Under the pieces are notes generated by a model. It was not told the DNA's origin and searched no databases. It saw nothing but the letters and a program-made list of their open reading frames with translations. From the NCBI GenBank assembly GCA_039888615.1, contig JBDQQS010000005.1: a DNA stretch of 64,000 nucleotides. One strand, 5' to 3'. Positions 52,680 to 61,107 of the stretch are shown in pieces. Made by a program: the position numbers and the translations under genes. Source of the stretch: Flavimaribacter sp039888615 (GTDB lineage Bacteria > Pseudomonadota > Alphaproteobacteria > Rhizobiales > Rhizobiaceae). Within the stretch, counting starts at the first letter, position 1; each line of letters starts with the position of its first letter.

Positions 52680-53685
52680 TTCGCGCCAGGCGCGACACGA
52701 TCCAAAACATTTCATGGCCAACGGCGCCATATTGCAGAATCCCGAACAGCCCCGCAGGGTCGAGGTGCTGCAGGCCGGGGCCGAAGCCGCCGGTTGTGTG
52801 TTCGAGGCGCCTGATGATCATGGTCAGGGTCCGATCGCGGCCGTCCATTCGCCAGAATATCTGGTCTTTCTGCAGACGATCCACGAACGCTGGACGCGGA
52901 TCGAGGGCGCTTCCGAAGAGGTAATCCCCAATATTCATCCGGATAACCGCACCGCCAGTTACCCCCGATCGGCGGTCGGACAGGCGGGATTCCATCAGGC
53001 TGATACATCCTGTCCGATCTCTGCCGACACTTGGGCGTCGGCCTATTGGTCGGCGCAGACGGCCGTTTCCGGGGCGGCGGCGATCCTGGACGGAGAACGC
53101 GCCGTCTATGCGCTCTGCCGCCCGCCCGGCCACCACGCCTTCGGCGATATGGCGGGTGGCTTCTGCTTCCTCAACAACAGTGCCATCGCCACGCGCTATC
53201 TCGCCGACAAGGGGCTGCGGCCGGCGATCCTCGATGTCGATGTGCATCACGGAAACGGCACCCAAGGCATATTCTACCGCAACAGCGATGTCCTGACGGT
53301 CTCCATCCATGCGGATCCGATCCGCTTCTATCCCTTCTTCTGGGGTCATGCCCATGAACGCGGCGAAGGTGAAGGACTGGGCTGCAACCTCAACCTGCCG
53401 CTGCCTCGCGGTACCGACGACGGCGACTATATGCGGGTGCTCAGGACAGGCCTCGAGCGGATCGACGCTTTCGGCGCCGACGTCATTGTTGTGGCGTTGG
53501 GACTTGACGCCTACGAGAACGATCCGTTGCAGGGTCTGGCGGTGACCACGGGCGGCTTTGCCGCGATTGGCGGGGCCATTGCATCGTCAGGTCTGCCGAC
53601 ACTCCTCGTTCAGGAGGGCGGTTATCTCTGCGACGGTCTCGGTCCCAATCTTGCCAGCTTTCTGCAAGGCTTACAGGCGGCGTGA
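52663..53685 (+). CDS. Acetylpolyamine amidohydrolase (class II HDAC family)
   Basis: 340 residues: CRPPGHHAF (active-site His pair), DVDVHHGNGTQGIFY (Zn ligands Asp and His), and GLDAYENDPL (third Zn ligand Asp), the signature of HDAC-like amidohydrolases. Bacterial members of this size deacetylate acetylputrescine and acetylspermidine or related acetylamines. It is the last gene of the polyamine operon and overlaps the GNAT gene. An acetylated amine is therefore either the imported nutrient or a pathway intermediate. Confidence 0.92.
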   Translation: MKAIVDSRQARHDPKHFMANGAILQNPEQPRRVEVLQAGAEAAGCVFEAPDDHGQGPIAAVHSPEYLVFLQTIHERWTRIEGASEEVIPNIHPDNRTASYPRSAVGQAGFHQADTSCPISADTWASAYWSAQTAVSGAAAILDGERAVYALCRPPGHHAFGDMAGGFCFLNNSAIATRYLADKGLRPAILDVDVHHGNGTQGIFYRNSDVLTVSIHADPIRFYPFFWGHAHERGEGEGLGCNLNLPLPRGTDDGDYMRVLRTGLERIDAFGADVIVVALGLDAYENDPLQGLAVTTGGFAAIGGAIASSGLPTLLVQEGGYLCDGLGPNLASFLQGLQAA

Positions 53686-53696
53686 ACTTCCCCTTT

Positions 53697-53709
53697 ATTG
53701 TCCTACAAT
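53697..53709. promoter_or_regulatory. Candidate FadR/GntR operator
   Basis: ATTGT-CCT-ACAAT, a perfect 5-bp dyad with a 3-bp centre, just behind the amidohydrolase stop and upstream of the GntR-family gene. FadR-subfamily sites commonly have a GT-N-AC core of this form. Autoregulation of the regulator gene and the transporter operon is inferred. Confidence 0.55.
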
Positions 53710-53865
53710 AATTCAGTTGCATCCATCATTCGCTGTCGAATATGTGTCAGTGAACAAACATTTGCGAGGTTGGTTGACAGAATTCACCCCGCTTACTACT
53801 TTCTTGGTCCCACAAATAGATCGTCAGGAATGATGAACGCGATTCCGGATTCAGGTGAACATACA

Positions 53866-54570
53866 ATGGACAGTTCGGCCGGAACGGGAGCAGGATCGGC
53901 TGTCGATCAGGTCGTGACGGGAATCCGCAGCTACATATCCGAACAGGGTTTGTCCGTCGGAGACCGGCTGCCGACCGAACGCGAACTCTGCGAGCGATAC
54001 AGTGCCGGGCGCAATACGGTCCGCGAGGCGATGCGCATCCTGAAAGCCTACGGCATGGTCGAGGTGCGGCCGAAGGTCGGAGCGACAATCTCGGACAATC
54101 GCATGGCGCGGGCCTTCGAACTCTTCGCCTTCAACACTATGGAAGTCTCGCGCAAGACCTTTTCGGACGTGCAGGCCTTTCGCGACCTGCTCGAGGTCGG
54201 CTCGGCCGAGATTCTGCTCGAACGTATTTGCGATGACGACATCGCCGAGATGCGAATGATCAATGCCGAGCTCGCTACCGTACAGGACCTGCACGATGCT
54301 TCGGAAATCGACTTTCGCTTTCACGTCCGGCTCATCTCGATCCTCGACAATGCGGCGATGCTCGACGTCTACACCGTGATGAAACCGGTGATTCTGAGGA
54401 TCATGGAAAAGGGAAAGACGCGGCGGACCTTCAGGACCGACACTCTGGCCGAACACGAGGGTGTGGTGGATGCGCTGGAGGCGCGCGACCGCCTCGCTTT
54501 CCAGTACAAGCTCAGAAGCCATTTGAACTTTGGTTTCCGGCATTTCCGGGAAGAGATGGAGGTGGCCTGA
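53866..54570 (+). CDS. FadR/GntR-family transcriptional regulator with FCD domain
   Basis: 234 residues from the ATG at 53866 (earlier in-frame ATGs at 53830 and 53833 lack better sites). N-terminal winged helix: DRLPTERELCERYSAGRNTVREAM, then LKAYGMVEVRPKVGA. C-terminal FCD effector domain contains EIDFRFHVRLI and AEHEGVVDALEARD, where metal-binding His/Asp residues sit. Such regulators respond to sugar acids or small carboxylates. It precedes the ribose-type ABC operon in the same direction. Confidence 0.88.
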   Translation: MDSSAGTGAGSAVDQVVTGIRSYISEQGLSVGDRLPTERELCERYSAGRNTVREAMRILKAYGMVEVRPKVGATISDNRMARAFELFAFNTMEVSRKTFSDVQAFRDLLEVGSAEILLERICDDDIAEMRMINAELATVQDLHDASEIDFRFHVRLISILDNAAMLDVYTVMKPVILRIMEKGKTRRTFRTDTLAEHEGVVDALEARDRLAFQYKLRSHLNFGFRHFREEMEVA

Positions 54571-54676
54571 GACACTGGCGCTGGAACGATCCTGCGCAGA
54601 CGAAAATGCCAAGGCGGCATAGGAGGCGCCGTCGAGGTTTCATGAGCGCAACAGGCGCAACAAAGGGAGGAAGACC

Positions 54677-55813
54677 ATGAAAGCACTATTGAAGTTCGCA
54701 ACCGCAACGGCAGCGCTTGCGTTGTCCGCGCAACTGGCTGTGGCCGGTCCGGAGACTGTCTCCGGTCCCGGAGCAAATCCGGAATGCTTCGCGCCATGGA
54801 GCGATGACACGGCCTATCTCAAATGGGAAGGCAAGGAGGGCCCGTACCGGGTCGCGATCGTCAACGGGTTCGTCGGCAACACCTGGCGTATCCAGATGAT
54901 CAAGACAGCCAAGGCCTTCGCAGAAGATCCATCGATCAAGGACAAGATTGCCGAGTTCAAGGTGGTGTCGACCGGCACCGATGCGCCGGCTCAACTCGGC
55001 GCCATCGAGGATTTTATCAACCAGGGGTTCGATGCGATCGTGACGATTGCCGTGTCACCTGACGGCTTCAACCGGGTGATCCGCCTTGCCGACAAGAACA
55101 ATGTCGTGCTGGTTCCATTCGACAATGTGCTCGATACGGACAAGGTGATGCAGGTCAACGAGGACCAGCTTGCCATGGGCCGCACATGGGCCGAATTCCT
55201 GCTCAAGGAGCTGAAGGCCCAGGGCAAGACCTCCGGCAAGATCCTCGAGGTCCGTGGTCTGCCCGGCAACTCCGTGGACCGCGACCGCTCCGTCGGCATC
55301 CACGAGGTGCTCGACGGGTCCGGCGGCGATTGGGAAGTCGTACAGGTCGTCGGCAACTGGGATGATGGCACCGCACAGAAGGTGACTGCCGACGCCATAG
55401 CCGTCCACGGCCAGTTCGATGCAGTCGCGGCACAGGGCGGCACGACTGGCGTCGTGCAGGCCCTTATGGATGCGGACCATCCGATGGTTCCGATAGCCGG
55501 CGAATCCGAGAACGGCTACCGCAAACTGGTCGCCAAGCATGCCGATAACGGACTGAAAGGCATTTCCATCGGCCAGTCCCCGGGACTGGTGGCTATCGCC
55601 ATGAAGGCGGCCGTCTCGGCGCTCGAAGGCAACCCAATGCCGCAGCTCATCTCGGTTCCGCTGCCGATCGCGACCTACGATCAGCTTGAGGACGGCACCA
55701 ACTACTGGTCGGACCTGCCCGACAATTTCTTCACCGTCAACGAGTTCCCGCCTTGCGGCGTCAACATATCCGGTCCCGCCATCATGTCGCAGACCGAAGA
55801 AGACGTGAACTAG
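54677..55813 (+). CDS. Ribose-type ABC transporter substrate-binding protein
   Basis: 378 residues with a Sec signal peptide (ALLKFATATAALALSAQLAVA, cleaved near residue 23). The mature part follows periplasmic binding protein type 1 (RbsB/LsrB-like): VAIVNGFVGNTWR, AIVTIAVSPDGFNRVI, and DAVAAQGGTTGVVQAL. AAAGGGAGGAAG precedes the ATG. It supplies the ribose-type ATPase and two permeases downstream; the sugar is unknown. Confidence 0.9.
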   Translation: MKALLKFATATAALALSAQLAVAGPETVSGPGANPECFAPWSDDTAYLKWEGKEGPYRVAIVNGFVGNTWRIQMIKTAKAFAEDPSIKDKIAEFKVVSTGTDAPAQLGAIEDFINQGFDAIVTIAVSPDGFNRVIRLADKNNVVLVPFDNVLDTDKVMQVNEDQLAMGRTWAEFLLKELKAQGKTSGKILEVRGLPGNSVDRDRSVGIHEVLDGSGGDWEVVQVVGNWDDGTAQKVTADAIAVHGQFDAVAAQGGTTGVVQALMDADHPMVPIAGESENGYRKLVAKHADNGLKGISIGQSPGLVAIAMKAAVSALEGNPMPQLISVPLPIATYDQLEDGTNYWSDLPDNFFTVNEFPPCGVNISGPAIMSQTEEDVN

Positions 55814-55829
55814 AAGAAGAAACGCCGTT

Positions 55830-55854
55830 GGTTCCGGGCATTCCGCCCGGAACC
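55830..55854 (+). other. Intercistronic hairpin after the ribose-type binding-protein gene
   Basis: Perfect 10-bp arms GGTTCCGGGC (55830-55839) and GCCCGGAACC (55845-55854), loop ATTCC. Only TTC follows, so it is a weak terminator or an mRNA 3'-end protector. Same placement as three other hairpins in this window. Confidence 0.7.
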
Positions 55855-55904
55855 TTCATGTGCTGCAGTCAACGCCAGCTTGAAGCCGCAAAGGGGAGGT
55901 GTGG

Positions 55905-57416
55905 TTGAACGCTCCAATCGTCGAGTACCGGGGCATTTCCAAATATTTCGCGGGCATTCGGGCGCTCGAGAATGTCGATTTTTATTGTCGGCCTGGCGCC
56001 ATCCACGGCATTCTGGGCGAGAATGGCGCGGGAAAGTCCACCCTGATCAAGATCATGTCCGGCGTGCTTTCTCCCGACGCAGGCGAGATGCTGCTGGAAG
56101 GTCGGCCCGTTTCCTTCTCCACTCCCGACCAGGCGACACGCAGCGGTATCGTCTGCATGTTCCAGGAATTGTCGCTCATTCCCGATCTGACTGTCGCCGA
56201 CAATATTTCAATCTCCGATCCGCCTCGCAGGTTCGGCCTGATCGATCGGCGGCAACAGGTCCGTCGTGCGCAAGAACTGCTCGCACGGGTTCGCTGCGAG
56301 GATATAGATCCCAATGCACTGGTTCGCAACCTTTCCCTGTCACGCCGGCAGATGGTGGAGATCACCAAGGCGCTCGGTCGCAAGCCCAAGGTGCTGATCC
56401 TCGACGAAGCGACCTCTGCCTTGACCGCACGCGACGTACACACCGTTTATGATCTGCTCGCCGATTTGAGGGAACAGGGTGTGGCTATCCTTTTCATTTC
56501 CCACCGCATGCACGAGGTCGAGGCGCTGTGCGATACGCTCTCGGTGTTCCGCAACGGACAGCATATCGAGACCTTCGCCAAGGGAGACCATACCGATCGC
56601 GAGACCGTGCGGCTGATGATCGGTCGTGACGTCGAAGCACAGTTTCCGCCAAAGCCGGAACCGAGGCCGGTCGAGCCGCTGCTAAGTGTCACCGGTCTGA
56701 AATGGGAAAACCGGTTGAAGGGTGTGGACCTGTCGGTTGGACGCGGAGAGATCGTCGGTCTTGGCGGGCTGGACGGTCAGGGACAGAAGGAACTGCTTCT
56801 GGCGTTGTTCGGCGTGCTGCGCGGCGTCTCCGGCTCGGTCGAGATCGGCGGTCGTCGGGGAATTCCGTTGTCGCCCTTCGACGCCAGGTCCGGAGATGTG
56901 CCTATGGCTCTGGTGCCGGAAGACCGAAAGTCCGAAGGGCTGATGCTCGGCATGCCGATCTCCGACAATCTGCTTGCCGCGTCCTTCGGCAGGATATCGC
57001 GCGGACCGGTGATCGATCCCCGTCTTGCCGCAAAGGCCGTTTCCGATGCCGTCGCCAAGCTCAACATCAAGATCGGTTCGCCCTCCGATGCGGTGACGAC
57101 GCTTTCCGGAGGCAATCAGCAAAAGATCGTTATCGCCAAGTGGCTGATGATCGATCCCGATATCATCCTCCTGAACGATCCGACCCGCGGCATCGACGTG
57201 GGGACCAAGCAGGAAATCTACCGCCTCATGCGGGAGCTCGCCGACGAGGGCAAGGCGATCCTTTTCTATTCTTCAGACTACGCCGAACTGATCGGCTGCT
57301 GCGACCGCGTGTCAGTCATTTATGACGGGAGTGTCGTGAACGAACTGGCGGGCGACGCGATTACCGAGGAGGGACTTGTCGCCTCCTCGCTCAATATCGA
57401 TGTGGAAGCGGTATGA
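55905..57416 (+). CDS. Ribose-type ABC transporter ATPase (two-domain, RbsA-like)
   Basis: 503 residues from a TTG (55905) with GGAGG five bases upstream; a GTG at 55899 overlaps that site and is less likely. Two ATPase halves: Walker A GENGAGKST in the first, signature LSLSRRQMVEITKAL and Walker B VLILDEATSAL; the second half has a degenerate P-loop (GLDGQGQKELLLAL) and signature LSGGNQQKIVIAKWL, as usual for RbsA. It drives sugar import with the two downstream permeases. Confidence 0.92.
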   Translation: MNAPIVEYRGISKYFAGIRALENVDFYCRPGAIHGILGENGAGKSTLIKIMSGVLSPDAGEMLLEGRPVSFSTPDQATRSGIVCMFQELSLIPDLTVADNISISDPPRRFGLIDRRQQVRRAQELLARVRCEDIDPNALVRNLSLSRRQMVEITKALGRKPKVLILDEATSALTARDVHTVYDLLADLREQGVAILFISHRMHEVEALCDTLSVFRNGQHIETFAKGDHTDRETVRLMIGRDVEAQFPPKPEPRPVEPLLSVTGLKWENRLKGVDLSVGRGEIVGLGGLDGQGQKELLLALFGVLRGVSGSVEIGGRRGIPLSPFDARSGDVPMALVPEDRKSEGLMLGMPISDNLLAASFGRISRGPVIDPRLAAKAVSDAVAKLNIKIGSPSDAVTTLSGGNQQKIVIAKWLMIDPDIILLNDPTRGIDVGTKQEIYRLMRELADEGKAILFYSSDYAELIGCCDRVSVIYDGSVVNELAGDAITEEGLVASSLNIDVEAV

Positions 57417-58456
57417 CGGCCAGTTCCTTCCCCACCCGCTGGCTCAGGCAGAATCGCGGCTTTGCCGGCGCATTGGTGCTGGTGACACTGCTCTACATCA
57501 CTTACAACATGATGCATCCGCGCGGCTTCTCGACTGCCGTCCTGGTGCAGAACGCCAATGAAGTCGTCGCCATCGCCTTCGTCGCCATGGCGCAGACCCT
57601 GCCGGTCCTCCTCGGGGGCCTTGATTTGTCCGTCGGTGCAATAATGACCCTGACGAACTGCATCGCCTCGGAAGTCGTCAACGGGACGCCGCTCCAGATC
57701 CTGTTCGGCATGTTTTTGACCCTGCTTGCCGGCACGGCCTTCGGAATGATGAACGGTCTGATCGTCGTCTATGGCCGGATCCAGCCGATCATTGCGACGC
57801 TCGCAACCGGCGCCGTTGCAATGGGCCTTGCCCTGTGGGTGCGGCCGAAGCCCGGAGGCGACGTCGACGAGGACCTGAACTGGGCGCTGACCAATTCCGT
57901 CTGGGACTTCTTCGACACCTACGGTCTCAACGCGGATGCGGTCTGGCTGAGACCTTTCGCCGACATTCCGGTGCCTCTCATCTTCCTTTTCGGTATCGCA
58001 ATCCTCGTATGGGTGCCGTTTCGGCGTTCGGTCACCGGCAGAACCATCTATGCGATCGGTTCAGCCGAGGGCGCCGCCTATATGTCCGGCCTGCCGATCA
58101 ACCGCGCGCGCATTGCGGCATTCACGCTGGGCGGGTTCTTCGCGGCCTGCGGCGGTCTCTATCTCGCGATCCAGACATCCTCCGGCAATGCCGACATCCA
58201 GCAGGCCGGAGCCTATACACTGAATTCCATTGCCGCCGTCGTTCTTGGCGGGACCTCGCTTTTCGGCGGCGTCGGCAGCGCGATCGGCAGCCTCGTCGGT
58301 GCGCTGATCCTGCGCGTCATCTCCTTCTATTTCCGAATTCTGTCCATCGATCCGTTGCTGCAGCCGCTGATCGAGGGTCTTGTTCTGCTGACCGCCGTCT
58401 CATTCGGCGCCTTTCGCACGCTGCGTGTCAGGAACAAGCTGGATCTGTTCAGATGA
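57413..58456 (+). CDS. Ribose-type ABC transporter permease (first)
   Basis: 347 residues with about 8-10 hydrophobic segments and the CUT2 motifs LPVLLGGLDLSVGAIMTL and GRTIYAIGSAEGAAYMSGL. Start overlaps the ATPase stop (ATGA). Unlike single-permease RbsC systems, two different permeases are encoded, so a heterodimeric channel is expected. Confidence 0.92.
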   Translation: MTASSFPTRWLRQNRGFAGALVLVTLLYITYNMMHPRGFSTAVLVQNANEVVAIAFVAMAQTLPVLLGGLDLSVGAIMTLTNCIASEVVNGTPLQILFGMFLTLLAGTAFGMMNGLIVVYGRIQPIIATLATGAVAMGLALWVRPKPGGDVDEDLNWALTNSVWDFFDTYGLNADAVWLRPFADIPVPLIFLFGIAILVWVPFRRSVTGRTIYAIGSAEGAAYMSGLPINRARIAAFTLGGFFAACGGLYLAIQTSSGNADIQQAGAYTLNSIAAVVLGGTSLFGGVGSAIGSLVGALILRVISFYFRILSIDPLLQPLIEGLVLLTAVSFGAFRTLRVRNKLDLFR

Positions 58457-59415
58457 GGCCGTCCATGCTCAATCGCATTTCAGCGGAAAACAAACCGATC
58501 GTCATTTCGGCGATGTTCATCGTCGTGATCCTGATGGCAGGCACGGCTTACACCGTTTCGACGGCAGGCACGGCGCCGCTGCTTTCGCCGAATTACCTCC
58601 TGCAGCAATTGCAGACCGGGGCGTTCCTCGGCATCTGTGCGGCCGGCATGATGATGGTCATCCTGCTCGGCAATATCGACCTCTCCATTCCCTGGACCCT
58701 GGCGGCTGCCGCCATGATGGCGACTGCAGTCGGCGGCAGTCTCGCCGTGCCCACAGCGCTTGCGGTTGGACTTGCGGTCGGCCTGGTCAACGGTATCGGC
58801 GTAGCCTATCTGCGTATCCCGTCCATGATCTTTACCCTCGGCGTCGATACGGTGTTGCGCGGGCTGATGGTCGCCCATACCGGCGGGTTCGCACCGCAGG
58901 ACGCTGCGACGCCACTGATGCTGTTCCTGGCGAAGGAGGATATTCTCGGCATTCCCGCCGCGATCTTCGTCTGGGCTGCCGTGTCTTTGGTCATTTTCGG
59001 TATCCTCACGCGCACCGGTTTCGGCCGCGCTCTTTATGCGACCGGGTCCCGGGAAGGGGCCGCTTTCCTGTCCGGTATCCGGACGCGTCTCGTCATCGTC
59101 GGCGCCTTCGTGATGTCCGGTCTTTGCGCATCTCTGGCGGGCGTGCTTTTGACAGGCTATTCCGCCAAGGCCTATCAGGGGATGGGCAACGCGTTCCTGC
59201 TTCCCGCCATCGCCGCCGTGGTGCTGGGAGGTACGCACATCCTCGGCGGACGAGGCCGATATGTCGGCACGTTGATCGGCGTGATCCTGATCGTGCTGCT
59301 CAATTCTGTGCTTTCAATCATGCAGATGCCGGAGGCAGGACGGCAGATCATATACGGGGCGGTGATCATCGGCATGCTGCTCGTGTATGGACGCAATGCA
59401 CGGGTTACCTCGTGA
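58453..59415 (+). CDS. Ribose-type ABC transporter permease (second)
   Basis: 320 residues, CUT2 permease: MMMVILLGNIDLSIPWTLAA, FGRALYATGSREGAAFLSGI and IAAVVLGGTHILGGRG. ATG 58453 overlaps the first permease stop (ATGA), so the two are coupled. The frame is open far upstream but that part is a shadow of the first permease. Confidence 0.92.
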   Translation: MRPSMLNRISAENKPIVISAMFIVVILMAGTAYTVSTAGTAPLLSPNYLLQQLQTGAFLGICAAGMMMVILLGNIDLSIPWTLAAAAMMATAVGGSLAVPTALAVGLAVGLVNGIGVAYLRIPSMIFTLGVDTVLRGLMVAHTGGFAPQDAATPLMLFLAKEDILGIPAAIFVWAAVSLVIFGILTRTGFGRALYATGSREGAAFLSGIRTRLVIVGAFVMSGLCASLAGVLLTGYSAKAYQGMGNAFLLPAIAAVVLGGTHILGGRGRYVGTLIGVILIVLLNSVLSIMQMPEAGRQIIYGAVIIGMLLVYGRNARVTS

Positions 59416-59436
59416 CGCGAGCAAGGGAGGAAAACG

Positions 59437-60342
59437 ATGCCTGCATCCGATTATGTGATCTTCGACGAACGATTCCCAAAACTGATTCAAGGTAATGCCG
59501 GGCCGGAAGTACTGTGGGAGAAAGGACGATGGACGGAAGGACCGGTCTATTTCCCCGCCGGCCGTTACCTCATCTGGTCCGACATCCCCAATGACAGGAT
59601 CCTGCGGTGGGACGAAATGAACGGCGCTGTGGCCTCGTTCGAACAGCCCTGTCGCAACCAGAACGGCCACACGCTTGATGCTCAGGGCAGGATGATCGCC
59701 TGCGAACACCGGGGCCGTTGCGTCAGCCGCTACGAGCATGACGGAACGCGCACGGTGCTGGCGGACAGCTATGAGGGCAAGCCCCTCAACTCACCCAACG
59801 ACGTTGTCGTCAAGTCGGACGGGTCGGTCTGGTTCTCCGATCCCTCTTACGGCATCGACAGCGACTATGAGGGAGATGCCGCCCCGATGGAACAGGACGG
59901 CCGCCACGTTTACCGCATCGATCCGTCGGGTGGGATCAGCCGCATGATCTCCGACATGAAACAGCCGAACGGCCTCGCATTTTCACCGGATGAGAGCCTG
60001 CTCTATGTCGCCGACACCGGCCGCACCCATTTTCCGGACTGCGATCCGGTCATCCGCGCCTATCCCGTAAGCGGCGATGGACGCTCCGTCGGACCCGGAG
60101 CCGATTTCGTTACCTGCGACGAAGGCATCTTCGACGGCTTCCGGGTGGATACGAACGGTAACATCTGGTCGTCTGCCGGCGACGGCATCCATTGCTTTGC
60201 GCCGGACGGCGCCCTGCTCGGCAAGATCCTGATCGACGAGGTCGTTTCGAATGTCTGTTTCGGCGGGCCGAAACGCAACCGTTTGTTCATCTGCGCGACG
60301 ACGACCCTCCGCTCGGTCTATGTGAACGCTCGCGGAATGTAG
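59437..60342 (+). CDS. SMP-30/gluconolactonase-family lactonase
   Basis: 301 residues, six-bladed propeller: WTEGPVYFPAGRYLIWSDIPNDRI (metal Glu region), RNQNGHTLDAQGRMIACEH, NSPNDVVVKSDGSVWFSDPSYG, and KQPNGLAFSPDESLLYVADT. Pattern fits gluconolactonase/LRE enzymes that open sugar lactones. It is the last gene of the ribose-type ABC operon, which suggests the imported sugar is oxidised to a lactone. This is the second, different lactonase in the window. Its TAG abuts the convergent livG stop with no bases between. Confidence 0.88.
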   Translation: MPASDYVIFDERFPKLIQGNAGPEVLWEKGRWTEGPVYFPAGRYLIWSDIPNDRILRWDEMNGAVASFEQPCRNQNGHTLDAQGRMIACEHRGRCVSRYEHDGTRTVLADSYEGKPLNSPNDVVVKSDGSVWFSDPSYGIDSDYEGDAAPMEQDGRHVYRIDPSGGISRMISDMKQPNGLAFSPDESLLYVADTGRTHFPDCDPVIRAYPVSGDGRSVGPGADFVTCDEGIFDGFRVDTNGNIWSSAGDGIHCFAPDGALLGKILIDEVVSNVCFGGPKRNRLFICATTTLRSVYVNARGM

Positions 60343-61107
60343 CTATTCCACGGTTCCCAGATAGGCGCTGACGACTGCTGGATCGTTCAGCACGTCGTCC
60401 GGCCCGCCGGAGGCGATCGTCCGGCCGTAGTCGAGCACATGCAGCCGGTCGGCCAGGTCCGACACCATCTGCATGTCATGTTCGATCCAGATCATCGGCA
60501 GGCCGAGATCGTACTTGACGCGGAGCAGGAAGCGGGCGAGGTCCTCGCGTTCGTCGCGATTGAGCCCCGCCGATGGTTCGTCGAGCAGCAGGAACTTCGG
60601 TTCCAGCGCCAGCGCCCGGGCGAAACCGGCGAGTTTCTGGATGCCGAAGGGCAGTCCGCCGACAGGCGCATGCCGGTAGCGCTCCAGTTCGACGAATTCG
60701 ATGATGCGTTCGACGGCCTCGCGATGGGCGAGTTCCGCCCGGCGCACAGAGGGCAGGAACAGCGCCTCGGCGAACGGGTTTGTCTTGAACCGGGCGTGCC
60801 GGCCGGCAAGCAGATTATCGACCACGCTCATGTCGCGGAACATCTCGCCGTGCTGGAAGGTGCGGGCGAGACCTGCACGGGCGATCAAGTGCGGTTTCAG
60901 GCCTATGAGATCGCGTCCGTCGAAGCGGATCGAACCGGCGCTTGGAAGATAGATGCCGCTGATGCAGTTGAGCACGCTGGTCTTGCCGGCGCCGTTCGGG
61001 CCGATGAGGGCGAAGAGCTCACCGGGAGCGACGCTGAACGAAACGTCGTCCAGCACCTGCAGCCCGCCGAAGCGCAGGACGAGGCCGGATACGTCGAGCT
61101 CAGCCAT
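60343..61107 (-). CDS. livG: Branched-chain amino acid-type ABC transporter ATPase LivG
   Basis: 254 residues: MAELDVSGLVLRFGG start (61107, GGAGG upstream), Walker A IGPNGAGKTS, Q-loop AGLARTFQHGEMF, Walker B FLLLDEPSAGLN, and His in WIEHDM. The signature reads LPFGIQKLAGFARAL instead of LSGGQ, a variation known in this family. It is one of two ATPases of a Liv-type importer of branched-chain amino acids or related amides and acids. Its start overlaps the livF stop by eight bases. Confidence 0.9.
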   Translation of the reverse strand: MAELDVSGLVLRFGGLQVLDDVSFSVAPGELFALIGPNGAGKTSVLNCISGIYLPSAGSIRFDGRDLIGLKPHLIARAGLARTFQHGEMFRDMSVVDNLLAGRHARFKTNPFAEALFLPSVRRAELAHREAVERIIEFVELERYRHAPVGGLPFGIQKLAGFARALALEPKFLLLDEPSAGLNRDEREDLARFLLRVKYDLGLPMIWIEHDMQMVSDLADRLHVLDYGRTIASGGPDDVLNDPAVVSAYLGTVE

